A stretch of DNA of 20,325 nucleotides. It comes from DATKQD01 sp050695655. GTDB taxonomy: Bacteria; Chloroflexota; JAJPGV01. The translations under genes were made by a program, and so were the position numbers. This document shows positions 1 to 6,863 of this stretch, piece by piece. The DNA lies in the NCBI GenBank assembly GCA_050695655.1, contig JBOGTU010000078.1, forward strand, positions 1 through 20,325. The letters run 5' to 3'. Below the pieces are notes generated by a model. That model ran no database searches and was not told the DNA's origin. It worked only from the letters and a program-made list of their open reading frames with translations. The stretch's first letter is position 1, and each line of letters starts with the position of its first letter.

Positions 1-1
1 A

Positions 2-13
2 GCTCACGTGAGC
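2..13. repeat. 12-bp perfect palindrome in the presumed 23S-5S spacer
   Basis: GCTCACGTGAGC is its own reverse complement and lies about 60 bases before the 5S rRNA. If the 23S gene ends just left of the window, this sequence is in the rRNA internal spacer and could belong to a processing stem. The partner context is off the edge, so the role is not known. Confidence 0.35.
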
Positions 14-74
14 AGGGAAAGAATGCGCGCCCCCGGTTCGCCGCCACGCTCCTTCCCTTTTCTTGTCCCCAGCT

Positions 75-192
75 GCTTGGTGATGCGTGCGGCATGGCCC
101 CACCCGTTCCCATCCCGAACACGGTCGTGAAACGTGCCAGCGCCGACAATACTTGGGGGGCAACCCCCTGGGAAGATAGGTCATCGCCAGGG
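75..192 (+). rRNA. rrf: 5S ribosomal RNA
   Basis: This is a complete 5S rRNA of about 118 nt, a component of the large ribosomal subunit. Bases 76-85 (CTTGGTGATG) pair with 182-191 (CATCGCCAGG) to form the closing helix I, and G75-C192 can extend it. Between the arms are hallmark 5S segments: CCCATCCCGAACACGG in the loop C region, then GTGAAACGTGCCAGCGCCGA, and a GGGG/CCCC-type helix IV near 154-169. No 16S or 23S is visible, so this is taken as the 3' end of an rRNA operon starting off the left edge. An open frame that runs through it from position 94 is not a real gene; the protein sequence becomes plausible only from 439. The ends are accurate to a few bases. Confidence 0.95.
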
Positions 193-202
193 CTGCCTTA
201 TT

Positions 203-237
203 TGAGGGGTGAGACGTGGGATTTGGGACGTGAGCGG
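203..237 (+). repeat. Tandem array of five TGRGNNN heptamers
   Basis: Five contiguous 7-bp units are present: TGAGGGG, TGAGACG, TGGGATT, TGGGACG and TGAGCGG. The unit keeps TGRG and varies in the last three bases. The array starts 11 bases after the 5S RNA. A second array of the same unit on the opposite strand lies beyond the terminator hairpin. Comparable heptamer repeats occur in spacers of some Chloroflexota and cyanobacteria, from general memory. Function is unknown. Confidence 0.7.
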
Positions 238-278
238 CTTCGGCCACCGCCCCCAACCCTCACGCCAGCCCCTTCACC

Positions 279-316
279 AACGCTGCCGGCCCATCTCAGG
301 CCGGCAGTGTTGCTTT
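279..316 (+). terminator. rRNA operon terminator hairpin
   Basis: Bases 279-291 pair with 299-311 in a 13-bp GC-rich stem (one G-T wobble) around a 7-base loop. GCTTTCC follows, a short and imperfect T tract. It sits 87 bases past the 5S RNA and before the MFS gene, as expected for the end of an rRNA transcript. Confidence 0.7.
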
Positions 317-320
317 CCGC

Positions 321-362
321 CGCCTCACTTCTCACGCCTCAAGCCCCAGTTCCCATGCCTCA
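321..362 (-). repeat. Tandem array of six TGRGNNN heptamers, inverted relative to 203-237
   Basis: Read on the minus strand, six contiguous units appear: TGAGGCA, TGGGAAC, TGGGGCT, TGAGGCG, TGAGAAG and TGAGGCG. A seventh unit at 363-368 is out of phase by one base. With the plus-strand array at 203-237 it forms a large imperfect inverted arrangement around the rRNA terminator. Confidence 0.7.
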
Positions 363-438
363 CTCTCACTTGGGCGGCTTAAGATTATGTATCGCTAGGC
401 CGGAGGCTCCCCAGCCGAAGCAGGGGGGCGCGGACAGG

Positions 439-1749
439 ATGGAAGACGTCGGCCTGGCGGCGGCAAAGCCCCGCGGGCGCCGGCCACGAGTGTTCTACGG
501 CTGGTACATGGTGGCGCTGGCGTTCCTCAGCTTGTTTGTGTCAGCCGGGGCAGGCGGCTTCACCTTCAGCATCATGCTGCCGGCCATGCACGCCAGCCTG
601 GGCTGGTCGCGCAGCGCCATTGTGCTGGGGTCGGGCATCAGCGGCATTGTAGCCGCGGTGGTCAGCCCCTGGATCGGGCGCATCATGGATCGCCGTGGGC
701 CACGGCTGGCCATGGTCATCAGCATGCTGCTGTTGGGCGCCTCACTGGGCGCAACCGGCCTCGCCAGCCAGCCGTGGGAGTTCTACGTCAGCTATGGGTT
801 GGTGAGTGGCGCATCTCGGGCGGCGCTGGGCAGCGTGGCGCCAGGGTTACTGGTGGCGCAGTGGTTCATACGCCGCCGCGCCACCGCGTACGGCCTGGCC
901 GCCACAGGGCCCCCCGCCTCCAACCTGGTGCTGCCACCGCTGCTGGCGGCCGTGGTGGCGACGTTCGGCTGGCGGGCTGGCTGGTTTGCCATGGGCTTGC
1001 TGCCCCTGGTGCTGGGACTGGTGCCCACAGCGCTGTTTGTGCGGCGCCGGCCCGAGGACCTCGGTTTGGAGCCGGATGGCGGCACCACACCGCGCCCGGG
1101 CGTCCGGCCAAGGCGCGGTGGGGCTGCCGCGCCCATGACCGAGAACTGGGCGGCGGCGGAGGCGTTTCACCACCCCGCCTTCTGGCTGCTGGCCGTCGGC
1201 ATGGCGCTCATCCTGTTGGCGCCGAACGTGACCACGATTTTCGTGTTTTCGTACTTGGCCGACCGCGGGCTCTCGCCGGGAGCAGCGGCGGCCACGATCA
1301 GCGCGCTCAGTCTGCTGCAACTGGTGTCGCGCATCGTCGTGTGGATGCCTGGCGTAGGTCGGTTTGGAGTGCGCGGCGCTATCCTCGTGTGGGGCGCGCT
1401 GCTCTGCCTGGCCTGCGCGCTCATGGCCACGGCAGATAGCCCGTTGCGGGCAACCACCGCCTGTGGGGTGCTGGGGCTGGCGATGGGCGGCAATCTGGTG
1501 CTGCAACTGCAGATCTGGCCGGAATATTTCGGCCGCGCCGCCGCCGGGGCCGTGATTGGCATGGGCCAACTGGTGCAGGGGCTTTCGCAGGCCGTGGTGC
1601 CACTGGCCTTCGCTGTGCTGCTGGATCGCACCGGCAGCTTCACCGAGATGTACGCCATTGTCACCGGACTGGTGTTCGTGGGCCTGTTGCTGCACATCAA
1701 GATCGGGCGGCCGGTCCGGCGAATCGTGATCCTGACCCCCAGCACGTGA
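439..1749 (+). CDS. MFS transporter, monocarboxylate/oxalate-formate-like
   Basis: This is a 436-residue integral membrane transporter of the major facilitator superfamily, probably exchanging or taking up a small organic anion; the substrate cannot be read from sequence. After a basic N-terminus (PRGRRPRVFYGWYMVAL) about 12 hydrophobic segments follow in two halves, split by a charged central loop near residues 200-245. The loop 2-3 signature G-x-x-x-D-R-x-G-x-R is at residues 80-89 (GRIMDRRGPR). The opening FYGWYMVALAF and the second-half opening FHHPAFWLL are typical of the MCT/OFA branch. The frame stays open upstream to position 94, but that would cross the 5S rRNA and terminator, so ATG 439 is preferred; the preceding CAGG is a weak ribosome site. 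The next gene, 84 bases downstream in the same direction, is a nucleoside deaminase; a functional link is only possible. Confidence 0.85.
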   Translation: MEDVGLAAAKPRGRRPRVFYGWYMVALAFLSLFVSAGAGGFTFSIMLPAMHASLGWSRSAIVLGSGISGIVAAVVSPWIGRIMDRRGPRLAMVISMLLLGASLGATGLASQPWEFYVSYGLVSGASRAALGSVAPGLLVAQWFIRRRATAYGLAATGPPASNLVLPPLLAAVVATFGWRAGWFAMGLLPLVLGLVPTALFVRRRPEDLGLEPDGGTTPRPGVRPRRGGAAAPMTENWAAAEAFHHPAFWLLAVGMALILLAPNVTTIFVFSYLADRGLSPGAAAATISALSLLQLVSRIVVWMPGVGRFGVRGAILVWGALLCLACALMATADSPLRATTACGVLGLAMGGNLVLQLQIWPEYFGRAAAGAVIGMGQLVQGLSQAVVPLAFAVLLDRTGSFTEMYAIVTGLVFVGLLLHIKIGRPVRRIVILTPST

Positions 1750-1833
1750 GTGGGATGCGCGGCTGATAGAGTAAGCGCGGAGAAACCGGAGCGAAGGTCC
1801 TATGAGCAGATGCCGAGATGAGCTGGTGGGGTT

Positions 1834-2895
1834 GTGTCGCCCTCTAAACGGTCATGGCCTCCGGCTGGTAGCGTGATCGACGATCTGGATCAGCTGCCCA
1901 AAGCCGAACTGCACTTGCACCTGGAGGGCGCTATTCGGCCCGCGACCGTGCTGGCTCTGGCGCGGCAACACGGCGTTGCCCTGCCTTTCGGCGATGAAGC
2001 GGCGCTGGAGCGGACGCTGGAATTCGGCGACTTCCTGCAGTTCCTCGATGCGTTCGCCGCGGTGAACCTGTGCCTTTGCGCAGGCGGCGACTTCGAGCGC
2101 ATCACAGCCGAGTTGGTCGAGGATATGGCGGCGCAGAACGTGCGCTACGCCGAGGTGCGCTACTCGCCCATGCGGCCCATGCAACGAGGCCTGGCGTTCG
2201 ATGACATCACCGCTGGAGTTGTGGCCGGAGCGCGGGCAGGCATGCGTACCCACCCCGGCACGCATGTGGAGCTGATCTGCGGATTGACACGGCAATTCGG
2301 CGCGGAAGAGGGCCTGGCCTGCACGCGCCAGGCCGCGCGATGGGTGGGCCGTGGAGTCGTCGGGCTGGACCTTGGTGGAGACGAAGCCGGTTACCCCGCT
2401 GAGCTGTTCGCACAAGCCTACCGGCTGGCGAGGGATGCCGGCTTGCAGCTGACGGCACACGCTGGCGAAGCCGCCGGCCCTGCCAGCATCCGAACGGCCG
2501 TCACCACGCTTGGTGCGCGGCGCATCGGCCATGGCGTGCGGGCGGTGGAGGATCCGAGCGTCCTGGCTTTGCTCCGCGCTGAGGAGGTGACGCTCGAGGT
2601 GTGCCCCACCAGCAACGTGCGGACGCGGGTGGTGGCGGGTTACGCGGAGCATCCGCTGCGGCGGCTGCACGACGCGGGTGTGCTGGTGACACTCAGCTCG
2701 GACGATCCCGCCATCTTTCGCACGAGCATCGGCCAGGAATATGCCGTCGCGGCACACGAGTTCGGTTTCAGCCGTGACGAACTGCTCGGGTTGACACGCC
2801 AGGCCGTGCGGGCCGGGTTCTGCGCCGGGCAGGACAAGGCGCGGTTGCTGCGTGAGCTCGATTCATTCGGCCCGCCGGCGCAGCCCGCTCGCTGA
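1834..2895 (+). CDS. Adenosine deaminase family protein
   Basis: This 353-residue protein belongs to the adenosine/AMP deaminase family of zinc TIM barrels, which hydrolytically remove the 6-amino group of adenosine or related purines. The metal and catalytic motifs are intact: HLHLEG at residues 27-32, GLDLGGDE at 177-184, HAGE at 209-212 (catalytic Glu212), RIGHG at 230-234, CPTSN at 257-261 and SDDP at 289-292. Length fits the family (about 330-350). Adenosine deaminase, adenine deaminase and aminodeoxyfutalosine deaminase share these motifs, so the exact substrate is open. The start is uncertain: GTG 1834 follows a G-rich TGGTGGGG, while in-frame GTG 1873 would remove 13 residues ahead of the conserved DDLDQLPKAELHLHLEG region. 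A purine salvage role is the default inference. Confidence 0.88.
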   Translation: MSPSKRSWPPAGSVIDDLDQLPKAELHLHLEGAIRPATVLALARQHGVALPFGDEAALERTLEFGDFLQFLDAFAAVNLCLCAGGDFERITAELVEDMAAQNVRYAEVRYSPMRPMQRGLAFDDITAGVVAGARAGMRTHPGTHVELICGLTRQFGAEEGLACTRQAARWVGRGVVGLDLGGDEAGYPAELFAQAYRLARDAGLQLTAHAGEAAGPASIRTAVTTLGARRIGHGVRAVEDPSVLALLRAEEVTLEVCPTSNVRTRVVAGYAEHPLRRLHDAGVLVTLSSDDPAIFRTSIGQEYAVAAHEFGFSRDELLGLTRQAVRAGFCAGQDKARLLRELDSFGPPAQPAR

Positions 2896-2903
2896 CCACG
2901 CGC

Positions 2904-2936
2904 GACCGGCTCGGCCACGGCATCCCCAGGCCGGTC
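2904..2936 (+). terminator. Hairpin after the deaminase gene, possible terminator
   Basis: GACCGGCTCGG (2904-2914) pairs with CCAGGCCGGTC (2926-2936), 11 positions with one wobble and one mismatch, starting 9 bases after the stop codon. No T tract follows, so it may be a weak or Rho-assisted terminator, or only 3'-end protection. Confidence 0.4.
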
Positions 2937-3159
2937 AACAGCAGACCGCGAGAGTTCAGAAGGTCCCGGAGCCGCTCCACCGCGCAAGGGCTCGAGCGGG
3001 AAGCTCTGGCCCACCGAGACTGCCCGGGGCCAAAGCGTGCACTGCGCCCAGCCGAGCGGCCGCCCGATGTGGGCATACCGTGCCTGGCGGCGTTTGCGAA
3101 AGCTTAAGATCGGGTCTACGCGGACCACACCTGAGCGGTGCGACGTGGGAGGCAGATGG

Positions 3160-4341
3160 ATGGCTACTTTAGAGCACCCGATCAATGTAGGCGCCGCGCG
3201 GCGCGCCATGCCGGCAACGGCCAGGCTGGCCTACCTCAACACCGGCACCAGTGGGCCTTTGCCGCGGCCGGCCCTCGAGGCCATGGCTGCGGCCGCCAGT
3301 GATGAAGGGCAGGAAGGACGGCTGAATCCCGCTGCCAGCCAGGCCTTCCGACAGGACGCTGCCGACTTGAGAGCTCTGCTGGCCGCGTACGTGGGGGCGG
3401 ACGGCAGTGAGATTGGCCTGACCCATAACACCACCGAGGGCGTGAACATCGGTGTCTGGGGGCTCAACTGGAAAGCGGACGACGTGTGCGTGACGACTAC
3501 GCTCGAGCATCCCGGCGGATTGCTGCCGCTGTATCAAGTCCACCGCCGCTACGGGACGCAGATCGTCTTCGCCGACATTGGCCGCGGGGAGCGGGATCGC
3601 ACGTTGGAGGCTATGGCGCAGGCCATTCGCCCCGGAGTGACCCTGGTGGTGGTGTCGCACGTTGCCTGGAGCACGGGCGCGGTCCTGCCGCTGCGGGAGA
3701 TCTGCGACCTGGCCCACCGCGTTGGTGCGCTGGTGTGCGTGGATGGTGCGCAGTCCGTGGGCGACATCGGCTTGAACATGCACCAGCTCGGCGTGGATGT
3801 GTATGCTTTCCCCGGCCAAAAATGGCTGTGCGGCCCGGAAGGAACCGGCGGGCTGTTTGTCCGGCAGGATCAGCAAGAGCGCATCCAGCCCACCTTCGTC
3901 GGCTTCCAGAGCAACGATCATGACCGCTACCGCCCCGACGACCCAAGCACGCTCGAGTTCGCCACAGGCGCCCAACGCTACGAAGTGGCCTCGGTCTACC
4001 GGCCCGGACTGAAGGGCTTGAGGGCCTCCGTCGAGTGGCTGGCGGCACAGGGACCCATACCACGAGCTATCGAGGGCTTGGCACAGCACTGCCTCAGAAG
4101 AGTGTCCGAGCTGCATGGCGTCGACGTGCTCACACCCTCCAACACGGAGCTGTCGGGCCTGGTGGCGTTCACTATGGAGGGGGTGGATGCGGTCGCCTGC
4201 ACCGCCTATTTGGCCGAACGAGCAGTAGCCATCCGATCGATTCCCGATAATCAGGCGCTGCGCATCTCCTGCGGCTTTTTCAATACGCCGGCTGAGATCG
4301 ACCGCACAGTTGACCTTATTCGGGAGTTTGCGCGGAGATGA
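3160..4341 (+). CDS. Class V aminotransferase-fold PLP-dependent enzyme
   Basis: This is a 393-residue fold-type I PLP enzyme of the class V group (cysteine desulfurase, isopenicillin-N epimerase and kynureninase relatives). The PLP lysine is Lys221 in FPGQKWLCGPEGTGG. Asp195 and Gln198 in VDGAQSVG contact the cofactor ring, and His117 in LEHPGG is the usual stacking residue. The N-terminus carries YLNTGTSGPLP, the substrate-side motif of this family. I see no mobile Cys loop that would identify a cysteine desulfurase, so the reaction is unassigned; an epimerase-like, lyase or aminotransferase activity is possible. The ATG at 3160 is chosen because GGGAGG at 3147-3152 is a good ribosome site 7 bases upstream; the frame is open earlier (from 3037), but that part has no family similarity. 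It stands alone, with 264 bases of spacer upstream. Confidence 0.85.
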   Translation: MATLEHPINVGAARRAMPATARLAYLNTGTSGPLPRPALEAMAAAASDEGQEGRLNPAASQAFRQDAADLRALLAAYVGADGSEIGLTHNTTEGVNIGVWGLNWKADDVCVTTTLEHPGGLLPLYQVHRRYGTQIVFADIGRGERDRTLEAMAQAIRPGVTLVVVSHVAWSTGAVLPLREICDLAHRVGALVCVDGAQSVGDIGLNMHQLGVDVYAFPGQKWLCGPEGTGGLFVRQDQQERIQPTFVGFQSNDHDRYRPDDPSTLEFATGAQRYEVASVYRPGLKGLRASVEWLAAQGPIPRAIEGLAQHCLRRVSELHGVDVLTPSNTELSGLVAFTMEGVDAVACTAYLAERAVAIRSIPDNQALRISCGFFNTPAEIDRTVDLIREFARR

Positions 4342-4473
4342 AGCGCGTGGACCTCTTATTCAGCGCGCAGGTTCACTACCAGGCGTCCGGCGAGTTCGTG
4401 AATCTACCAACGCCGACCCGCGACGACACCCATCTCTTTGACTGATGGAAGCCGACACCTGAAGGAAAGCGAA

Positions 4474-5082
4474 GTGCGCTCACTGCCATCTCCTGGTCGC
4501 GCGGTGGCCCCGTGGCGGCCAACGCGTGAGCAGTTGACCGCGGCGCGCAACGAAACGAGTCCGGACATCGGCGGCCCCGGCCTGGCGGTGCTGTTCGCCG
4601 GCATCAACCCGAGCCTCTATTCCGCGGCTGTGGGCCATCATTTTGGCCGGCCGGGTAACCGCTTCTGGAAGGTTTTGCACTTGGCGGGGTTCACTCCGCG
4701 GCTCCTGACCGCGTTTGAGGATGGCGAGCTCTTCATGTGGCGCATTGGCATCACCAACATGGTCGCGCGGGCCAGTGTGGCTGCCGCGGAGCTTTCCGCG
4801 GGCGAGCTGCGCGAGGGCGGGGCCGCTCTGGAGCGGCTGGTTCAGCGTTGGCGCCCGGCGCTGGTCGCCTTCGTGGGCGTGCAGGCGTATCGCATCGCTT
4901 ACCGGCAGCCCGCGGCGGTGGTTGGCCGGCAGGTGAACGGGCTGGGCAACGCCGGGGTATGGGTGCTGCCGAACACCAGTGGCCTGCAAGCACACTATCA
5001 GTTGGCGGACCTGGTCCGCTTGTACACCGAGCTTCACCAAGCTGCCTTCGGCGCGACCGAGGCATACGGCGGCTCAGCGTGA
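4474..5082 (+). CDS. mug: Mismatch-specific (G:T/G:U) uracil-DNA glycosylase, Mug/TDG type
   Basis: This 202-residue base-excision-repair enzyme removes uracil, or thymine mispaired with guanine, from DNA. Motif 1 GINPSLYS is at residues 43-50, with Asn45 in the catalytic position of the Mug family. RPGNRFWKVLHLAGF (59-73) and MWRIGITN (88-95) follow as usual. Motif 2, NTSGLQAHY at 167-175, corresponds to the NPSGL loop that wedges into the mismatch. E. coli Mug is about 168 residues, so this copy has a longer N-terminus. GTG 4474 is chosen because AAGGA at 4462-4466 is a ribosome site 7 bases upstream; TTG 4438 in the same frame would add 12 residues without such a site. The 3' end overlaps the convergent lipoprotein gene by 9 bases. 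Confidence 0.88.
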   Translation: MRSLPSPGRAVAPWRPTREQLTAARNETSPDIGGPGLAVLFAGINPSLYSAAVGHHFGRPGNRFWKVLHLAGFTPRLLTAFEDGELFMWRIGITNMVARASVAAAELSAGELREGGAALERLVQRWRPALVAFVGVQAYRIAYRQPAAVVGRQVNGLGNAGVWVLPNTSGLQAHYQLADLVRLYTELHQAAFGATEAYGGSA

Positions 5083-5961
5083 AGGGATAGGAACGGATAC
5101 GGCTTGGATGGGTACTGGCGTGCCTTGCAGGCTCAGGGGAGCTGGCGTGGGTGGTGGGAAGCTGGCCGGTGTTGGGAAAATGAGGGCGCTGGTACGCACG
5201 AAGGCGGTGCCGTTCCACACAAAGGCATCGTCCCGGTAGGTTTCGGGGCAGCAGGCGCTCTCGTTTGGCTGCCGCATGGACTGCTCCTGCCAGATGTTTC
5301 GCCCGATGATGCGCACCTGGCCCTGCTCCAGCCCGCTCTGGCCGAACACGGGCGTGAGCTGATTGTTCGCGAAGCTCAAGACCTCCCAATCCAACGTGTT
5401 CGGCACACCCTCCTGCCTTGCCTCCACCAGGATTTGCTGCTGACCGTTGCCCTCCAGGTCCACCAGGTGGTAACGCATGTCCACATAGCGCTTCGTCGGG
5501 TCGTTCGGCCAGATGCCCGCCAGGGCATACTGATTTGTGGCGGGATTCCAGTTCCATATCTGCAGGTTGTAGGTGAAGTTGCCGGCGTACTCGCCGCGTT
5601 GGTTCTGCAGTACGGGCGTGGGTGAAGGTGGCGGCGATGACCGTCGGTCACCCGCGACGATCACAAACCACTGCTGGCCATTTTGATTGATGTCCGAGTA
5701 GGCGTGTTCCTTGACATAAGCGTGCGGCGTGACGATGGTGTTCGGCGTCGGGAAGGGTGTTGCGTTGCCCAGCGGCATGGGCGTGAGGCCGGGCAGCACC
5801 TGATTGGCAGGCGTGGGCGTGGCCACCAGTGGCGGATTGAGCGCAGCCGAGTTGATGATCATGCCCGGCGCGGCGGCCTTTTGGGATGCTGGTACCAGGA
5901 CCTGGCCACACGAAGTCAGCAGCAGGCTCAGCGCCGCGAGCCACGGCGCGAGGCGTTTCAT
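5074..5961 (-). CDS. Lipoprotein with Pro/Thr-rich linkers and FG-GAP-like motifs
   Basis: This 295-residue protein of unknown function is probably anchored to the outer face of the cytoplasmic membrane. Residues 1-18 are a type II signal peptide: MKR, a hydrophobic stretch, then lipobox LTSC with lipidated Cys18. The chain is divided by Pro/Thr/Ser-rich segments (ATPTPANQVLPGLTPMP near 48-64, PPPSPTPV near 110-117, and a Pro-rich C-terminus). Between them are DINQNGQQWFVIV and DLEGNGQQQILVEA, which resemble the Asp/Asn-Gly loops plus hydrophobic strand of FG-GAP/VCBS beta-propeller repeats. WNWNPATNQYALAGIW and FVWNGTAFV look like blade strands. Such proteins often bind calcium or ligands outside the cell, but no enzymatic motif is seen. 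The start ATG at 5961 lies 66 bases from the divergent coxG-like gene. Confidence 0.75.
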   Translation of the reverse strand: MKRLAPWLAALSLLLTSCGQVLVPASQKAAAPGMIINSAALNPPLVATPTPANQVLPGLTPMPLGNATPFPTPNTIVTPHAYVKEHAYSDINQNGQQWFVIVAGDRRSSPPPSPTPVLQNQRGEYAGNFTYNLQIWNWNPATNQYALAGIWPNDPTKRYVDMRYHLVDLEGNGQQQILVEARQEGVPNTLDWEVLSFANNQLTPVFGQSGLEQGQVRIIGRNIWQEQSMRQPNESACCPETYRDDAFVWNGTAFVRTSALIFPTPASFPPPTPAPLSLQGTPVPIQAVSVPIPSR

Positions 5962-5996
5962 CTACTTCAGATAGTCGGCTGTTTCGGGCGGGCTCC

Positions 5997-6010
5997 TGAG
6001 GCGTGAGAGG
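5997..6010 (+). repeat. Two TGRGNNN heptamers in the coxG leader
   Basis: TGAGGCG and TGAGAGG are contiguous, followed by GAGGCAC. They are the same unit as the arrays beside the 5S rRNA. The purine-rich GAGGGAGG at 6006-6013 partly lies within them and could serve as a distant ribosome site for the GTG at 6028. Confidence 0.5.
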
Positions 6011-6027
6011 GAGGCACAATAGAACAC

Positions 6028-6480
6028 GTGAAATTGGACGGAACGTACACCTTCAACGCACCCCGGAAACGCGTGTGGGATACCCTGCAAAACCCCGAGT
6101 CACTGCGCCGCGCCATCCCGGGCGTCGAGTCCTTTGAGCAGACGGGGGCCGACGAGTATCAAGCCAAGATGAAAATTGGGGTCGGGGCCATCAAAGGCAG
6201 CTACAACGGCAAAATCCGCGTGTTCGATCAGCGGGAGCCGCGGCACTACAAGCTCAGCGTGGATGCCAGTGGCACGCCCGGCTTCGTGCGCGGTGAAGGC
6301 ACGTTTGAACTGGTGGAGGAAGGCGCGGACAAAACCATCATCAACTGGTCGGCCGATGCGCAGGTGGGAGGCTTAGTGGCCAGCGTGGGCCAGCGCATGC
6401 TGGGCGGAGTGGCCAAAATGACCGTAAACCAGCTCTGGAAATCCATGGAGGCGCAGATCGCGGAGCAGCAGCCTCAGTAG
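6028..6480 (+). CDS. CoxG-like SRPBCC-fold protein
   Basis: This 150-residue protein matches the CoxG (carbon monoxide dehydrogenase subunit G) branch of the SRPBCC/START superfamily. Visible family traits are the opening MKLDGTYTFNAPRKRVWDTL, then NPESLRRAIPGVESFE, the strand pattern KMKIGVGAIKGSYNGKIRV, and a long C-terminal helix. True CoxG is a membrane-recruitment factor for the molybdenum CO dehydrogenase CoxSML. No CoxS, CoxM or CoxL is nearby, so this orphan copy may act with another molybdo-hydroxylase or carry a small ligand. Translation starts at GTG 6028; the purine-rich GAGGGAGG is 14 bases upstream, farther than ideal. Calling it a CO dehydrogenase component would overstate the evidence. 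Confidence 0.82.
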   Translation: MKLDGTYTFNAPRKRVWDTLQNPESLRRAIPGVESFEQTGADEYQAKMKIGVGAIKGSYNGKIRVFDQREPRHYKLSVDASGTPGFVRGEGTFELVEEGADKTIINWSADAQVGGLVASVGQRMLGGVAKMTVNQLWKSMEAQIAEQQPQ

Positions 6481-6531
6481 GCTGCGACCAGCCCGGCGGC
6501 GATTATTGCCATCGTCTCCGGCTGTGGCTAG

Positions 6532-6558
6532 GCTGAAGCCGTTCAGCATTGGCTGAAC
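6532..6558 (+). promoter_or_regulatory. Two mutually exclusive hairpins upstream of the 77-aa gene
   Basis: The layout is GCTGAA (6532-6537), TTCAGC (6542-6547), GCTGAA (6552-6557). The middle arm can pair with either outer arm: 6 bp with loop GCCG, or 7 bp (6541-6547 with 6552-6558) with loop ATTG. It lies 51 bases past coxG and 68 before the next start. No T tract follows. It could be a weak terminator or an RNA or protein binding site. Confidence 0.4.
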
Positions 6559-6626
6559 CATTGGACATAACACCAGTGGGAAGAGCAGCAGTGGACAGGT
6601 CACGGCCGCCAGAGGAGGTATGGCAC

Positions 6627-6860
6627 ATGCACCGCATCATCGTCGCCAACAGACGGGGCCACCAGGTGGTGGAGTGGGATGTTACGGATACAGAGGAGGC
6701 GCGGCTCCAGATCGCTGAAGCTGAGCGCATCCTGCGCGAGGCGCGTGAGCGCGGCTGCGCCGTCTCCCGCAAGGTGAATGGGCAGCACGTGATCGACAAC
6801 GGCCCGTTCGACCCAACCGTAGAGGAGTATCAGATCATCGCGCCCATTGCCGGCGGCTAG
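6627..6860 (+). CDS. Small protein of unknown function ending in Gly-Gly
   Basis: I do not recognise a named family. The 77-residue product starts at ATG 6627, with an excellent AGGAGG ribosome site at 6613-6618; the frame is open to 6549, but that part has no comparable signal. By eye the secondary structure is strand (HRIIVAN), strand (HQVVEWDV), one helix (residues 21-43, TEEARLQIAEAERILREAR and on), strand (CAVSRKV), short strand (QHVI), then EYQIIAPIAGG. This order resembles a beta-grasp fold, and the chain ends exactly at Gly76-Gly77 like a ubiquitin-type modifier. That resemblance is inference only. The downstream 159-aa gene starts 3 bases after the stop, so the two are almost certainly co-translated and likely work together. 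Confidence 0.75.
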   Translation: MHRIIVANRRGHQVVEWDVTDTEEARLQIAEAERILREARERGCAVSRKVNGQHVIDNGPFDPTVEEYQIIAPIAGG

Positions 6861-6863
6861 CCC

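Noticed and set aside
94..438. N-terminal 115-residue extension of the MFS frame
   Set aside because: It runs through the 5S rRNA, the heptamer arrays and the terminator; the residues are low-complexity and unlike any transporter N-terminus. ATG 439 is used instead.
1852..2757. 301-residue open frame on minus
   Set aside because: It is antisense to the deaminase gene with all catalytic motifs; no recognisable domain.
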